Source: Gracilariopsis chorda
Lineage: Eukaryota; Rhodophyta; Florideophyceae; Gracilariales; Gracilariaceae
DNA length: 25,008 nt
Reading direction: 5' to 3'
Assembly: GCA_003194525.1 (NCBI GenBank)
Contig: NBIV01000864.1
Coordinates: 1-25,008, forward strand
Part shown: piece by piece, positions 9,718 through 16,916 of the stretch
Numbering within the stretch: the first letter of the stretch is position 1
How the letters are laid out: each line of letters starts with the position of its first letter
The notes under the pieces: generated by a model
What the model saw: the letters and a program-made list of their open reading frames with translations, nothing else
Told to the model about the DNA's origin: nothing
Database searches by the model: none
Translations under genes and position numbers: made by a program

Positions 9718-10563
9718 TTAGTTTGCTTTGGCGCCCCGTTCTGGAGCGCCTTGCCCGTTTTTCGACTTGTTCTTCTTGGACGGTCCGGCCTTGGATTTAC
9801 CCTTACCCGGTTTAGGGGCTTTAGGGGTTTTAGGGGCTTTAGCTCCTTCCCTTGAGGGTTTTTTATTCCCTTTAGGGGTATCCTTGGCCTTCCCAGAGCG
9901 GAGAGCAGCTATCTCCTTCTTCATTGAATGGACCTCCTTGCGCAGCCGATCGACTCCTTCAGGAGCCTCCACTTCATCGGCCTCGGCAGCAGCATTCTTC
10001 AGGAGGTCCGCTGCTTTCTTCTCTCTGGTGACAAAGTCCTTGAAGACTGAAGCGACATCGTTATCCCTTTTCTGCTCCTGGAGTTGGTTTAGAAAGTTGG
10101 TCATGTAGCGTTGGACCAGGGAGGGGATACCCGAGGGTTGGAGATCGTCAAGGAGTCCTGCGGCATAAGTGAGTGCCTCGTGGACTTTTTCCTTGGTATC
10201 TTTGACGATCTGATCCTTCTCGGCCTGAAGCTGATTCACTTCTTTGTTTCGGAGTACGATGGCGACATCGAGTACATCCTTTGTGAATTTTTCAGCCAGG
10301 GAGTCAAACTTCTCACGGAATTCATTCGCCATGGTCGCTGGGATTTGTGGCATTCGCGGCGCCACAAACCCTTTCGGCAGCGTTCCATTTCGTCGATGTT
10401 CAGAGTGCTGATTCAGAACGACGCGGCGAGAGGCAATCTTCTTCTCAATATCTTCTATCCGTTTGCCGAGGGGTGCAGTGACGGTGTGAAGGTGCTCCTC
10501 AATCGAGCTGTAAATCCCGTCGTTCGAAGCGGCGTTGGAAGCCGAACGGGTGCCGGGAGCCAT
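9718..10563 (-). CDS. ORF1, Gag-like coiled-coil protein with basic tail, intact reference copy (U4)
   Basis: Predicted 281-aa protein; I recognise no named domain. The start at 10563 is chosen because its AUG lies in a perfect ACCATGG context; the frame is open further upstream only through a TTG. A second ACCATGG starts codon 78 (10330-10332), so a shorter product is possible. Residues 1-30 are Ser/Ala-rich. Residues about 31-47, 79-130 and 146-223 are rich in Lys, Glu, Leu and Ala with heptad-like spacing (LRNKEVNQLQAEKDQIVKD; LRKEVHSMKKEIAALRSGK) and look like coiled coils. Residues 224-281 are a Lys/Pro/Gly tail (KAPKTPKAPKPGKGKSK) resembling nucleic-acid-binding or histone-H1-like tails. 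No CCHC knuckle is present. Its place 5' of the RT, and the overlap with the RT frame, suggest a Gag-like role in RNA binding and particle or chromatin tethering. That role is inferred from position and composition, not homology. Confidence 0.8.
   Translation of the reverse strand: MAPGTRSASNAASNDGIYSSIEEHLHTVTAPLGKRIEDIEKKIASRRVVLNQHSEHRRNGTLPKGFVAPRMPQIPATMANEFREKFDSLAEKFTKDVLDVAIVLRNKEVNQLQAEKDQIVKDTKEKVHEALTYAAGLLDDLQPSGIPSLVQRYMTNFLNQLQEQKRDNDVASVFKDFVTREKKAADLLKNAAAEADEVEAPEGVDRLRKEVHSMKKEIAALRSGKAKDTPKGNKKPSREGAKAPKTPKAPKPGKGKSKAGPSKKNKSKNGQGAPERGAKAN
9730..9763 (-). promoter_or_regulatory. Candidate -1 ribosomal frameshift signal linking ORF1 to ORF2
   Basis: Read on the minus strand, ORF1 codons 267-269 (TCG AAA AAC) contain the heptamer GAAAAAC (9757-9763). 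A 6-nt spacer GGGCAA (9751-9756) follows, then an 8-bp stem GGCGCUCC / GGGGCGCC with loop AGAAC (9730-9750, one G-U pair). Slipping back one base enters the ORF2 frame, which has no stop from 9796 to the ORF2 terminator. The product would be about 268 ORF1 residues, about 29 linker residues and the 565-aa RT. Heptamer, spacer and stem fit the usual -1 frameshift layout, but GAAAAAC is not the canonical A AAA AAC: the P-site tRNA would mispair at one position. Equivalent positions are 831-864, 3784-3816 (spacer 5 nt), 6751-6784, 12709-12742, 15689-15722, 18687-18720, 21665-21697 (stem loses a base) and 24634-24667. Reinitiation at GTG after the ORF1 stop, across 44 nt, is the main alternative. 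Confidence 0.55.
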
Positions 10564-10672
10564 GGTAGAGGGTGGCGGATGGCTGAGAAGAGACTGGCGA
10601 CGGCAACTGTCCCGCAAAAGGGGTTTTTAGGTTGAAATGTTGCGGTGGGGATGTGCGGCGTCGCTTCGCGGT

Positions 10673-10744
10673 GAGGGAAAAGGAGGGAGGGGGGGAGGAG
10701 GGAAAGGGAAGGGGGCGGGGAAGGGGAAAGGGAAGGGAGAGAGA
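10673..10744 (+). other. Purine-only G-rich tract (C/T-rich in the element RNA), quadruplex-prone
   Basis: 72 nt of nearly pure G/A on the + strand, broken by a single C. It contains many runs of three to seven G separated by one to three A, enough for several alternative four-run G-quadruplexes on the template strand. In the sense RNA it becomes a pyrimidine tract in the leader, between the ribozyme cut and ORF1. The tract recurs in every unit with small length changes: for example, a ten-G run at 1768-1777 in U1 and a shortened run near 4751-4760 in U2. Homopolymer sequencing error could account for these. Confidence 0.75.
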
Positions 10745-10771
10745 CGGCTTAAGGCTTAGACAGTTGACTTG

Positions 10772-10807
10772 GGCAGAGCGCTTTCGTCTTTATGACTCAT
10801 CAGTGCC
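10772..10807 (-). ncRNA. Hammerhead ribozyme (type I, minimal), reference copy
   Basis: On the minus strand all invariant core positions are present: CUGAUGA (10797-10803), helix II GUC/GAC (10794-10796 with 10786-10788) around loop AUAAA, GAAA (10782-10785), then AGCGCU and the cleavage-site C (10776). Helix I is GGCA (10804-10807) paired with UGCC (10772-10775), directly after the predicted cut between 10776 and 10775. Helix III is the palindrome AGCGCU, too short for a stable monomer hairpin but able to pair between two ribozymes. This fits the short-helix-III, type I form known from PLEs and some satellite DNAs. One ribozyme per unit would cut an array transcript into unit-length RNAs, leaving a leader of 212 nt before the ORF1 AUG. 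I could not find a convincing extension of helix I beyond 4 bp. Confidence 0.9.
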
Positions 10808-10921
10808 TCGGTTGGTGGTGAGGAGAGATGAGGGGAGAAGGGATTCCACTAGGCGGGTAGCCCTTATGTAGACCTATTCTACTCACTGCTCTACGTATTA
10901 CAGCTATGACACCTAGGCCTT

Positions 10922-10968
10922 GCAGACCTTAAAGGACCTGCAGGACCCGCAGGACTCAAAGGTCTTGC
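10922..10968 (-). other. Inverted repeat / hairpin spanning the ORF2 stop codon
   Basis: The minus-strand arm GCAAGACCUU (10959-10968) can pair with AAGGUCUGC (10922-10930) with one bulged base, enclosing the ORF2 UGA (10956-10958). The loop region holds two GUCCUGC copies and the palindrome CCTGCAGG. It could be a 3'-end structure recognised by the RT or a transcript-stabilising hairpin, but neither role is shown. The same structure occurs at 2004-2050, 7942-7988, 13901-13947, 16883-16929, 19882-19928 and 22854-22900, and with a missing base at 4962-5007. Confidence 0.45.
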
Positions 10969-12652
10969 TGTATGTCATTGCTGGTGCCTTCCTTCGTTTG
11001 TTCCTTGCTCGATATGATCGCCTTGGCCACCGTTTTGCCTCTTGAATGAATTAGCGTGTGGGCCACTGTTCCTTGATGGCTGGCCAGATGTACTTCAATG
11101 TAGCATACTGGTACAGCCTTTTCCAAGCTTTCCTTGCGCCTGGATGGAATTGGCATGTCACAAATGGGCCTGGGTTGAACGGTTCCTTTTTCCTATCATT
11201 TTGAAGATAGGATTCCCGATCCTTATAGCTAACATACTTGATAGCTTCCTTTAGGTATTTCCTCGTGTACCCTCGTTGAGATAGCTTTCCAAAGAGAAAG
11301 GCTACCTTCCTTTTCCATACGTCTTCAGAGTTTGTGTTGCGGAGATAGCGAATCATTTCTCCTTTCACAATACCAATAAAGACGTGTTCCGGATGGTCTG
11401 ATTTGCCATGGAGATAAAGGAATTTTGAGATCGGTTTTGTATAAACCATCAAGTCAAGACGATTTTCCTTATAAAACCTTTTTCCTTTGTAGATTTCCAA
11501 ATCAAGGTATACCGCTCTTCCAGGGCTTACTACATATGTGAGTGATAGGTTTGTTGAAGCGTTCAGGTATCCCAAAATTTTTTGGGGGTCACCTATGCTC
11601 CTTAGAATCATAAACCCATCGTCAATATAGCGCCTCTGAAAGATGATATCCTTGGCAAATCTTCTGAAGATCGGTTGGAACTTGAAATACAGGTACAGAT
11701 TGGCAAAAGCCGGAGCTACTGCTGTTCCTGTTGCTGTACCAGTTTCCTGCTTGTACGTCTTCCCGTCCACTGTTATGAAGTTATTCTTCATAATGAAGCG
11801 TAGGACTTGAGCCCAGAAGAAGTTCTGGGTTTGGAAGATATGAGGCAAGCATTCCACCAGTGTTCTGCATGCATCATCGATGTCAATGTTAGGGTAACAT
11901 CTTTCGACATCATAAGTAACGAAGATGCAGTCTTTGGGCAGATACAGCTGTTCCAATTGCCGCACGGCCTGTTTGCTGTTGACAGTGATAACTCTGATAC
12001 TCTGTACAACCTCATTCAGGACGGAGCTTAGCCTTTGAGATAAACCACTCAATATGAATGAACATTGAGCGGTTATAGGCCTGCTTCCAAGTGTGGACTT
12101 GTGGATCTTCGGAAGGATATAGAAGGGGTTGGGGCTTTGGCGTTCCTTAGCCTCATCCAAAATCAGTTCCCTTTCCTGTTGAGGTAGCTTACCTATTCTG
12201 GTAAGCCTCACAAGGTTACTGAAGATCTGCTCATAAGGAAATGAGTTCACTTTAGAGAATACACCCTTGCTTAACTCCCCCTCTACGAGGTTGGAGTATA
12301 CCTCTTTGTGCATAAGCACCAGGCCTAGGTTCTTGTCTGATTCCTTCACAATCCAATTCTTCTTCCGGATGTATTCGAACCCTTTCTTTAAGATGCTAGA
12401 AAGGGCTCCGGGCTTCCTAGTTGAGTTCACCGATTCAACAGCTTCCCTCAGGTCCCTCAGAACCATTTCGGAGGTAGACTTAGGTAGCCCTTGTCCCGTC
12501 TTCTCGAGTTTCCCAGGAAGCTTGGAGATAGCTTCGTTGAGGCAGTCCTTGAGTGAAGTCCTTATGGCAAATCCACCACCAACAGAGAGAACTCTTCGTA
12601 CACAGTACGGTACTTCTTCAATCGGGATGCCAATAGGAGTGTTGAACTTCAC
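10956..12652 (-). CDS. ORF2 RT, nearly intact, one C-terminal frameshift (U5)
   Basis: A 533-aa open frame (11051-12652) carries every RT motif and the thumb without a break. One G is missing near 11060 (GTGTGGGCC for GTGTGGGGCC on the + strand), which replaces the last 34 or so residues with two others. The polymerase core would be complete even if this indel is real. Confidence 0.92.
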
Positions 12653-12696
12653 TTCGTTGGACTGGGAAGAGCGGGGCTTCCGTGGTCTAGTACGGT

Positions 12697-13542
12697 TTAG
12701 TTTGCTTTGGCGCCCCGTTCTGGAGCGCCTTGCCCGTTTTTCGACTTGTTCTTCTTGGACGGTCCGGCCTTGGATTTACCCTTACCCGGTTTAGGGGCTT
12801 TAGGGGTTTTAGGGGCTTTAGCTCCTTCCCTTGAGGGTTTTTTATTCCCTTTAGGGGTATCCTTGGCCTTCCCAGAGCGGAGAGCAGCTATCTCCTTCTT
12901 CATTGAATGGACCTCCTTGCGCAGCCGATCGACTCCTTCAGGAGCCTCCACTTCATCGGCCTCGGCAGCAGCATTCTTCAGGAGGTCCGCTGCTTTCTTC
13001 TCTCTGGTGACAAAGTCCTTGAAGACTGAAGCGACATCGTTATCCCTTTTCTGCTCCTGGAGTTGGTTTAGAAAGTTGGTCATGTAGCGTTGGACCAGGG
13101 AGGGGATACCCGAGGGTTGGAGATCGTCAAGGAGTCCTGCGGCATAAGTGAGTGCCTCGTGGACTTTTTCCTTGGTATCTTTGACGATCTGATCCTTCTC
13201 GGCCTGAAGCTGATTCACTTCTTTGTTTCGGAGTACGATGGCGACATCGAGTACATCCTTTGTGAATTTTTCAGCCAGGGAGTCAAACTTCTCACGGAAT
13301 TCATTCGCCATGGTCGCTGGGATTTGTGGCATTCGCGGCGCCACAAACCCTTTCGGCAGCGTTCCATTTCGTCGATGTTCAGAGTGCTGATTCAGAACGA
13401 CGCGGCGAGAGGCAATCTTCTTCTCAATATCTTCTATCCGTTTGCCGAGGGGTGCAGTGACGGTGTGAAGGTGCTCCTCAATCGAGCTGTAAATCCCGTC
13501 GTTCGAAGCGGCGTTGGAAGCCGAACGGGTGCCGGGAGCCAT
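12697..13542 (-). CDS. ORF1 Gag-like, intact (U5)
   Basis: 281 aa, with the same protein as the U4 copy: AUG at 13540-13542 in ACCATGG and stop at 12697-12699. The frameshift heptamer, spacer and stem are intact at 12709-12742. Two neighbouring units (U4 and U5) having an identical open ORF1 supports this as the native form. Confidence 0.82.
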   Translation of the reverse strand: MAPGTRSASNAASNDGIYSSIEEHLHTVTAPLGKRIEDIEKKIASRRVVLNQHSEHRRNGTLPKGFVAPRMPQIPATMANEFREKFDSLAEKFTKDVLDVAIVLRNKEVNQLQAEKDQIVKDTKEKVHEALTYAAGLLDDLQPSGIPSLVQRYMTNFLNQLQEQKRDNDVASVFKDFVTREKKAADLLKNAAAEADEVEAPEGVDRLRKEVHSMKKEIAALRSGKAKDTPKGNKKPSREGAKAPKTPKAPKPGKGKSKAGPSKKNKSKNGQGAPERGAKAN

Positions 13543-13934
13543 GGTAGAGGGTGGCGGATGGCTGAGAAGAGACTGGCGACGGCAACTGTCCCGCAAAAGG
13601 GGTTTTTAGGTTGAAATGTTGCGGTGGGGATGTGCGGCGTCGCTTCGCGGTGAGGGAAAAGGAGGGAGGGGGGGAGGAGGGAAAGGGAAGGGGGCGGGGA
13701 AGGGGAAAGGGAAGGGAGAGAGACGGCTTAAGGCTTAGACAGTTGACTTGGGCAGAGCGCTTTCGTCTTTATGACTCATCAGTGCCTCGGTTGGTGGTGA
13801 GGAGAGATGAGGGGAGAAGGGATTCCACTAGGCGGGTAGCCCTTATGTAGACCTATTCTACTCACTGCTCTACGTATTACAGCTATGACACCTAGGCCTT
13901 GCAGACCTTAAAGGACCTGCAGGACCCGCAGGAC
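13543..13934 (-). repeat. Intergenic / pseudo-LTR-like block (U5)
   Basis: 392 bp, apparently identical to the U4 block, including the length of the purine tract and the TACATAAG site. Confidence 0.78.
13751..13786 (-). ncRNA. Hammerhead ribozyme (U5)
   Basis: Identical to the reference. CUGAUGA is at 13776-13782 and the predicted cut lies between 13755 and 13754. Confidence 0.9.
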
Positions 13935-15632
13935 TCAAAGGTCTTGCTGTATGTCATTGCTGGTGCCTTCCTTCGTTTGTTCCTTGCTCGATATGATCGC
14001 CTTGGCCACCGTTTTGCCTCTTGAATGAATTAGCGTGTGGGGCCACTGTTCCTTGATGGCTGGCCAGATGTACTTCAATGTAGCATACTGGTACAGCCTT
14101 TTCCAAGCTTTCCTTGCGCCTGGATGGAATTGGCATGTCACAAATGGGCCTGGGTTGAACGGTTCCTTTTTCCTATCATTTTGAAGATAGGATTCCCGAT
14201 CCTTATAGCTAACATACTTGATAGCTTCCTTTAGGTATTTCCTCGTGTACCCTCGTTGAGATAGCTTTCCAAAGAGAAAGGCTACCTTCCTTTTCCATAC
14301 GTCTTCAGAGTTTGTGTTGCGGAGATAGCGAATCATTTCTCCTTTCACAATACCAATAAAGACGTGTTCCGGATGGTCTGATTTGCCATGGAGATAAAGG
14401 AATTTTGAGATCGGTTTTGTATAAACCATCAAGTCAAGACGATTTTCCTTATAAAACCTTTTTCCTTTGTAGATTTCCAAATCAAGGTATACCGCTCTTC
14501 CAGGGCTTACTACATATGTGAGTGATAGGTTTGTTGAAGCGTTCAGGTATCCCAAAATTTTTTTGGGGGTCACCTATGCTCCTTAGAATCATAAACCCAT
14601 CGTCAATATAGCGCCTCTGAAAGATGATATCCTTGGCAAATCTTCTGAAGATCGGTTGGAACTTGAAATACAGGTACAGATTGGCAAAAGCCGGAGCTAC
14701 TGCTGTTCCTGTTGCTGTACCAGTTTCCTGCTTGTACGTCTTCCCGTCCACTGTTATGAAGTTATTCTTCATAATGAAGCGTAGGACTTGAGCCCAGAAG
14801 AAGTTCTGGGTTTGGAAGATATGAGGCAAGCATTCCACCAGTGTTCTGCATGCATCATCGATGTCAATGTTAGGGTAACATCTTTCGACATCATAAGTAA
14901 CGAAGATGCAGTCTTTGGGCAGATACAGCTGTTCCAATTGCCGCACGGCCTGTTTGCTGTTGACAGTGATAACTCTGATACTCTGTACAACCTCATTCAG
15001 GACGGAGCTTAGCCTTTGAGATAAACCACTCAATATGAATGAACATTGAGCGGTTATAGGCCTGCTTCCAAGTGTGGACTTGTGGATCTTCGGAAGGATA
15101 TAGAAGGGGTTGGGGCTTTGGCGTTCCTTAGCCTCATCCAAAATCAGTTCCCTTTCCTGTTGAGGTAGCTTACCTATTCTGGTAAGCCTCACAAGGTTAC
15201 TGAAGATCTGCTCATAAGGAAATGAGTTCACTTTAGAGAATACACCCTTGCTTAACTCCCCCTCTACGAGGTTGGAGTATACCTCTTTGTGCATAAGCAC
15301 CAGGCCTAGGTTCTGTCTGATTCCTTCACAATCCAATTTCTTCTTCCGGATGTATTCGAACCCTTTCTTTAAGATGCTAGAAAGGGCTCCGGGCTTCCTA
15401 GTTGAGTTCACCGATTCAACAGCTTCCCTCAGGTCCCTCAGAACCATTTCGGAGGTAGACTTAGGTAGCCCTTGTCCCGTCTTCTCGAGTTTCCCAGGAA
15501 GCTTGGAGATAGCTTCGTTGAGGCAGTCCTTGAGTGAAGTCCTTATGGCAAATCCACCACCAACAGAGAGAACTCTTCGTACACAGTACGGTACTTCTTC
15601 AATCGGATGCCAATAGGAGTGTTGAACTTCAC
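13935..15632 (-). CDS. ORF2 RT, frame-broken copy (U6)
   Basis: Split by an extra T in the T run near 14561. The C-terminal 13935-14573 and central 14482-15447 stretches are each open and together hold all motifs. Further breaks are a missing T near 15314, a compensating extra T near 15340 and a missing G near 15605. The two compensating indels alter only a few residues (KKLDCEGIRQN for KKNWIVKESDKN), which shows these are point errors in otherwise conserved sequence. Confidence 0.87.
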
Positions 15633-15676
15633 TTCGTTGGACTGGGAAGAGCGGGGCTTCCGTGGTCTAGTACGGT

Positions 15677-16525
15677 TTAGTTTGCTTTGGCGCCCCGTTC
15701 TGGAGCGCCTTGCCCGTTTTTCGGACTTGTTCTTCTTGGACGGTCCGGCCTTGGATTTTACCCTTACCCGGTTTAGGGGCTTTAGGGGTTTTAGGGGCTT
15801 TAGCTCCTTCCCTTGAGGGTTTTTTTATTCCCTTTAGGGGTATCCTTGGCCTTCCCAGAGCGGAGAGCAGCTATCTCCTTCTTCATTGGAATGGACCTCC
15901 TTGCGCAGCCGATCGACTCCTTCAGGAGCCTCCACTTCATCGGCCTCGGCAGCAGCATTCTTCAGGAGGTCCGCTGCTTTCTTCTCTCTGGTGACAAAGT
16001 CCTTGAAGACTGAAGCGACATCGTTATCCCTTTTCTGCTCCTGGAGTTGGTTTAGAAAGTTGGTCATGTAGCGTTGGACCAGGGAGGGGATACCCGAGGG
16101 TTGGAGATCGTCAAGGAGTCCTGCGGCATAAGTGAGTGCCTCGTGGACTTTTTCCTTGGTATCTTTGACGATCTGATCCTTCTCGGCCTGAAGCTGATTC
16201 ACTTCTTTGTTTCGGAGTACGATGGCGACATCGAGTACATCCTTTGTGAATTTTTCAGCCAGGGAGTCAAACTTCTCACGGAATTCATTCGCCATGGTCG
16301 CTGGGATTTGTGGCATTCGCGGCGCCACAAACCCTTTCGGCAGCGTTCCATTTCGTCGATGTTCAGAGTGCTGATTCAGAACGACGCGGCGAGAGGCAAT
16401 CTTCTTCTCAATATCTTCTATCCGTTTGCCGAGGGTGCAGTGACGGTGTGAAGGTGCTCCTCAATCGAGCTGTAAATCCCGTCGTTCGAAGCGGCGTTGG
16501 AAGCCGAACGGGTGCCGGGAGCCAT
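15677..16525 (-). CDS. ORF1 Gag-like, frame-broken copy (U6)
   Basis: AUG at 16523-16525 and stop at 15677-15679. Changes against U4 are extra bases near 15724, 15757, 15826 and 15889 and a missing G near 16434, net +3. A 164-aa middle section (15834-16328) is open and unchanged. The frameshift element at 15689-15722 is intact. Confidence 0.78.
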
Positions 16526-16916
16526 GGTAGAGGGTGGCGGATGGCTGAGAAGAGACTGGCGACGGCAACTGTCCCGCAAAAGGGGTTTTTAGGTTGAAAT
16601 GTTGCGGTGGGGATGTGCGGCGTCGCTTCGCGGTGAGGGAAAAGGAGGGAGGGGGGAGGAGGGAAAGGGAAGGGGGCGGGGAAGGGGAAAGGGAAGGGAG
16701 AGAGACGGCTTAAGGCTTAGACAGTTGACTTGGGCAGAGCGCTTTCGTCTTTATGACTCATCAGTGCCTCGGTTGGTGGTGAGGAGAGATGAGGGGAGAA
16801 GGGATTCCACTAGGCGGGTAGCCCTTATGTAGACCTATTCTACTCACTGCTCTACGTATTACAGCTATGACACCTAGGCCTTGCAGACCTTAAAGGACCT
16901 GCAGGACCCGCAGGAC
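16526..16916 (-). repeat. Intergenic / pseudo-LTR-like block (U6)
   Basis: 391 bp; the only difference noted is one G fewer in the purine tract. Same order of hairpin, ribozyme, pyrimidine leader and ORF1 start context. Confidence 0.77.
16733..16768 (-). ncRNA. Hammerhead ribozyme (U6)
   Basis: Identical to the reference. CUGAUGA is at 16758-16764 and the predicted cut lies between 16737 and 16736. Confidence 0.9.

Larger units (their letters stand above)
10564..10955 (-). repeat. Intergenic / pseudo-LTR-like block between ORF1 of U4 and ORF2 of U5
   Basis: A non-coding block of 392 bp, and the only non-coding part of a unit apart from the 44-nt ORF1-ORF2 gap. In minus-strand order it holds the 3' flank of the upstream ORF2 with a hairpin, the sequence TACATAAG (10858-10865), the hammerhead ribozyme, a long C/T tract and the ORF1 leader ending in ACC before the AUG. 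No AATAAA signal, tRNA-like primer site or short telomeric repeat was seen. In PLEs a block in this position is called a pseudo-LTR. Because the array is continuous, the element's formal ends cannot be placed within it. Confidence 0.8.

Noticed and set aside
9801..9844. True interstitial telomere tract
   Set aside because: Only three imperfect TTTAGGGG units, fully inside ORF1 and explained by Lys/Pro/Ala codons; kept only as a low-interest observation.
10111..10635. Plus-strand open frame of 174 codons, repeated in several units, with similar plus-strand frames of 126 and 175 codons
   Set aside because: They lie wholly antisense to ORF1 or the 5' part of ORF2, show no recognisable domain, and break wherever the sense copies break. 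They are shadows of the minus-strand genes.
10858..10865. TACATAAG as a promoter in the majority blocks
   Set aside because: A weak TATA match with nothing else to support it; annotated only as sequence within the block.
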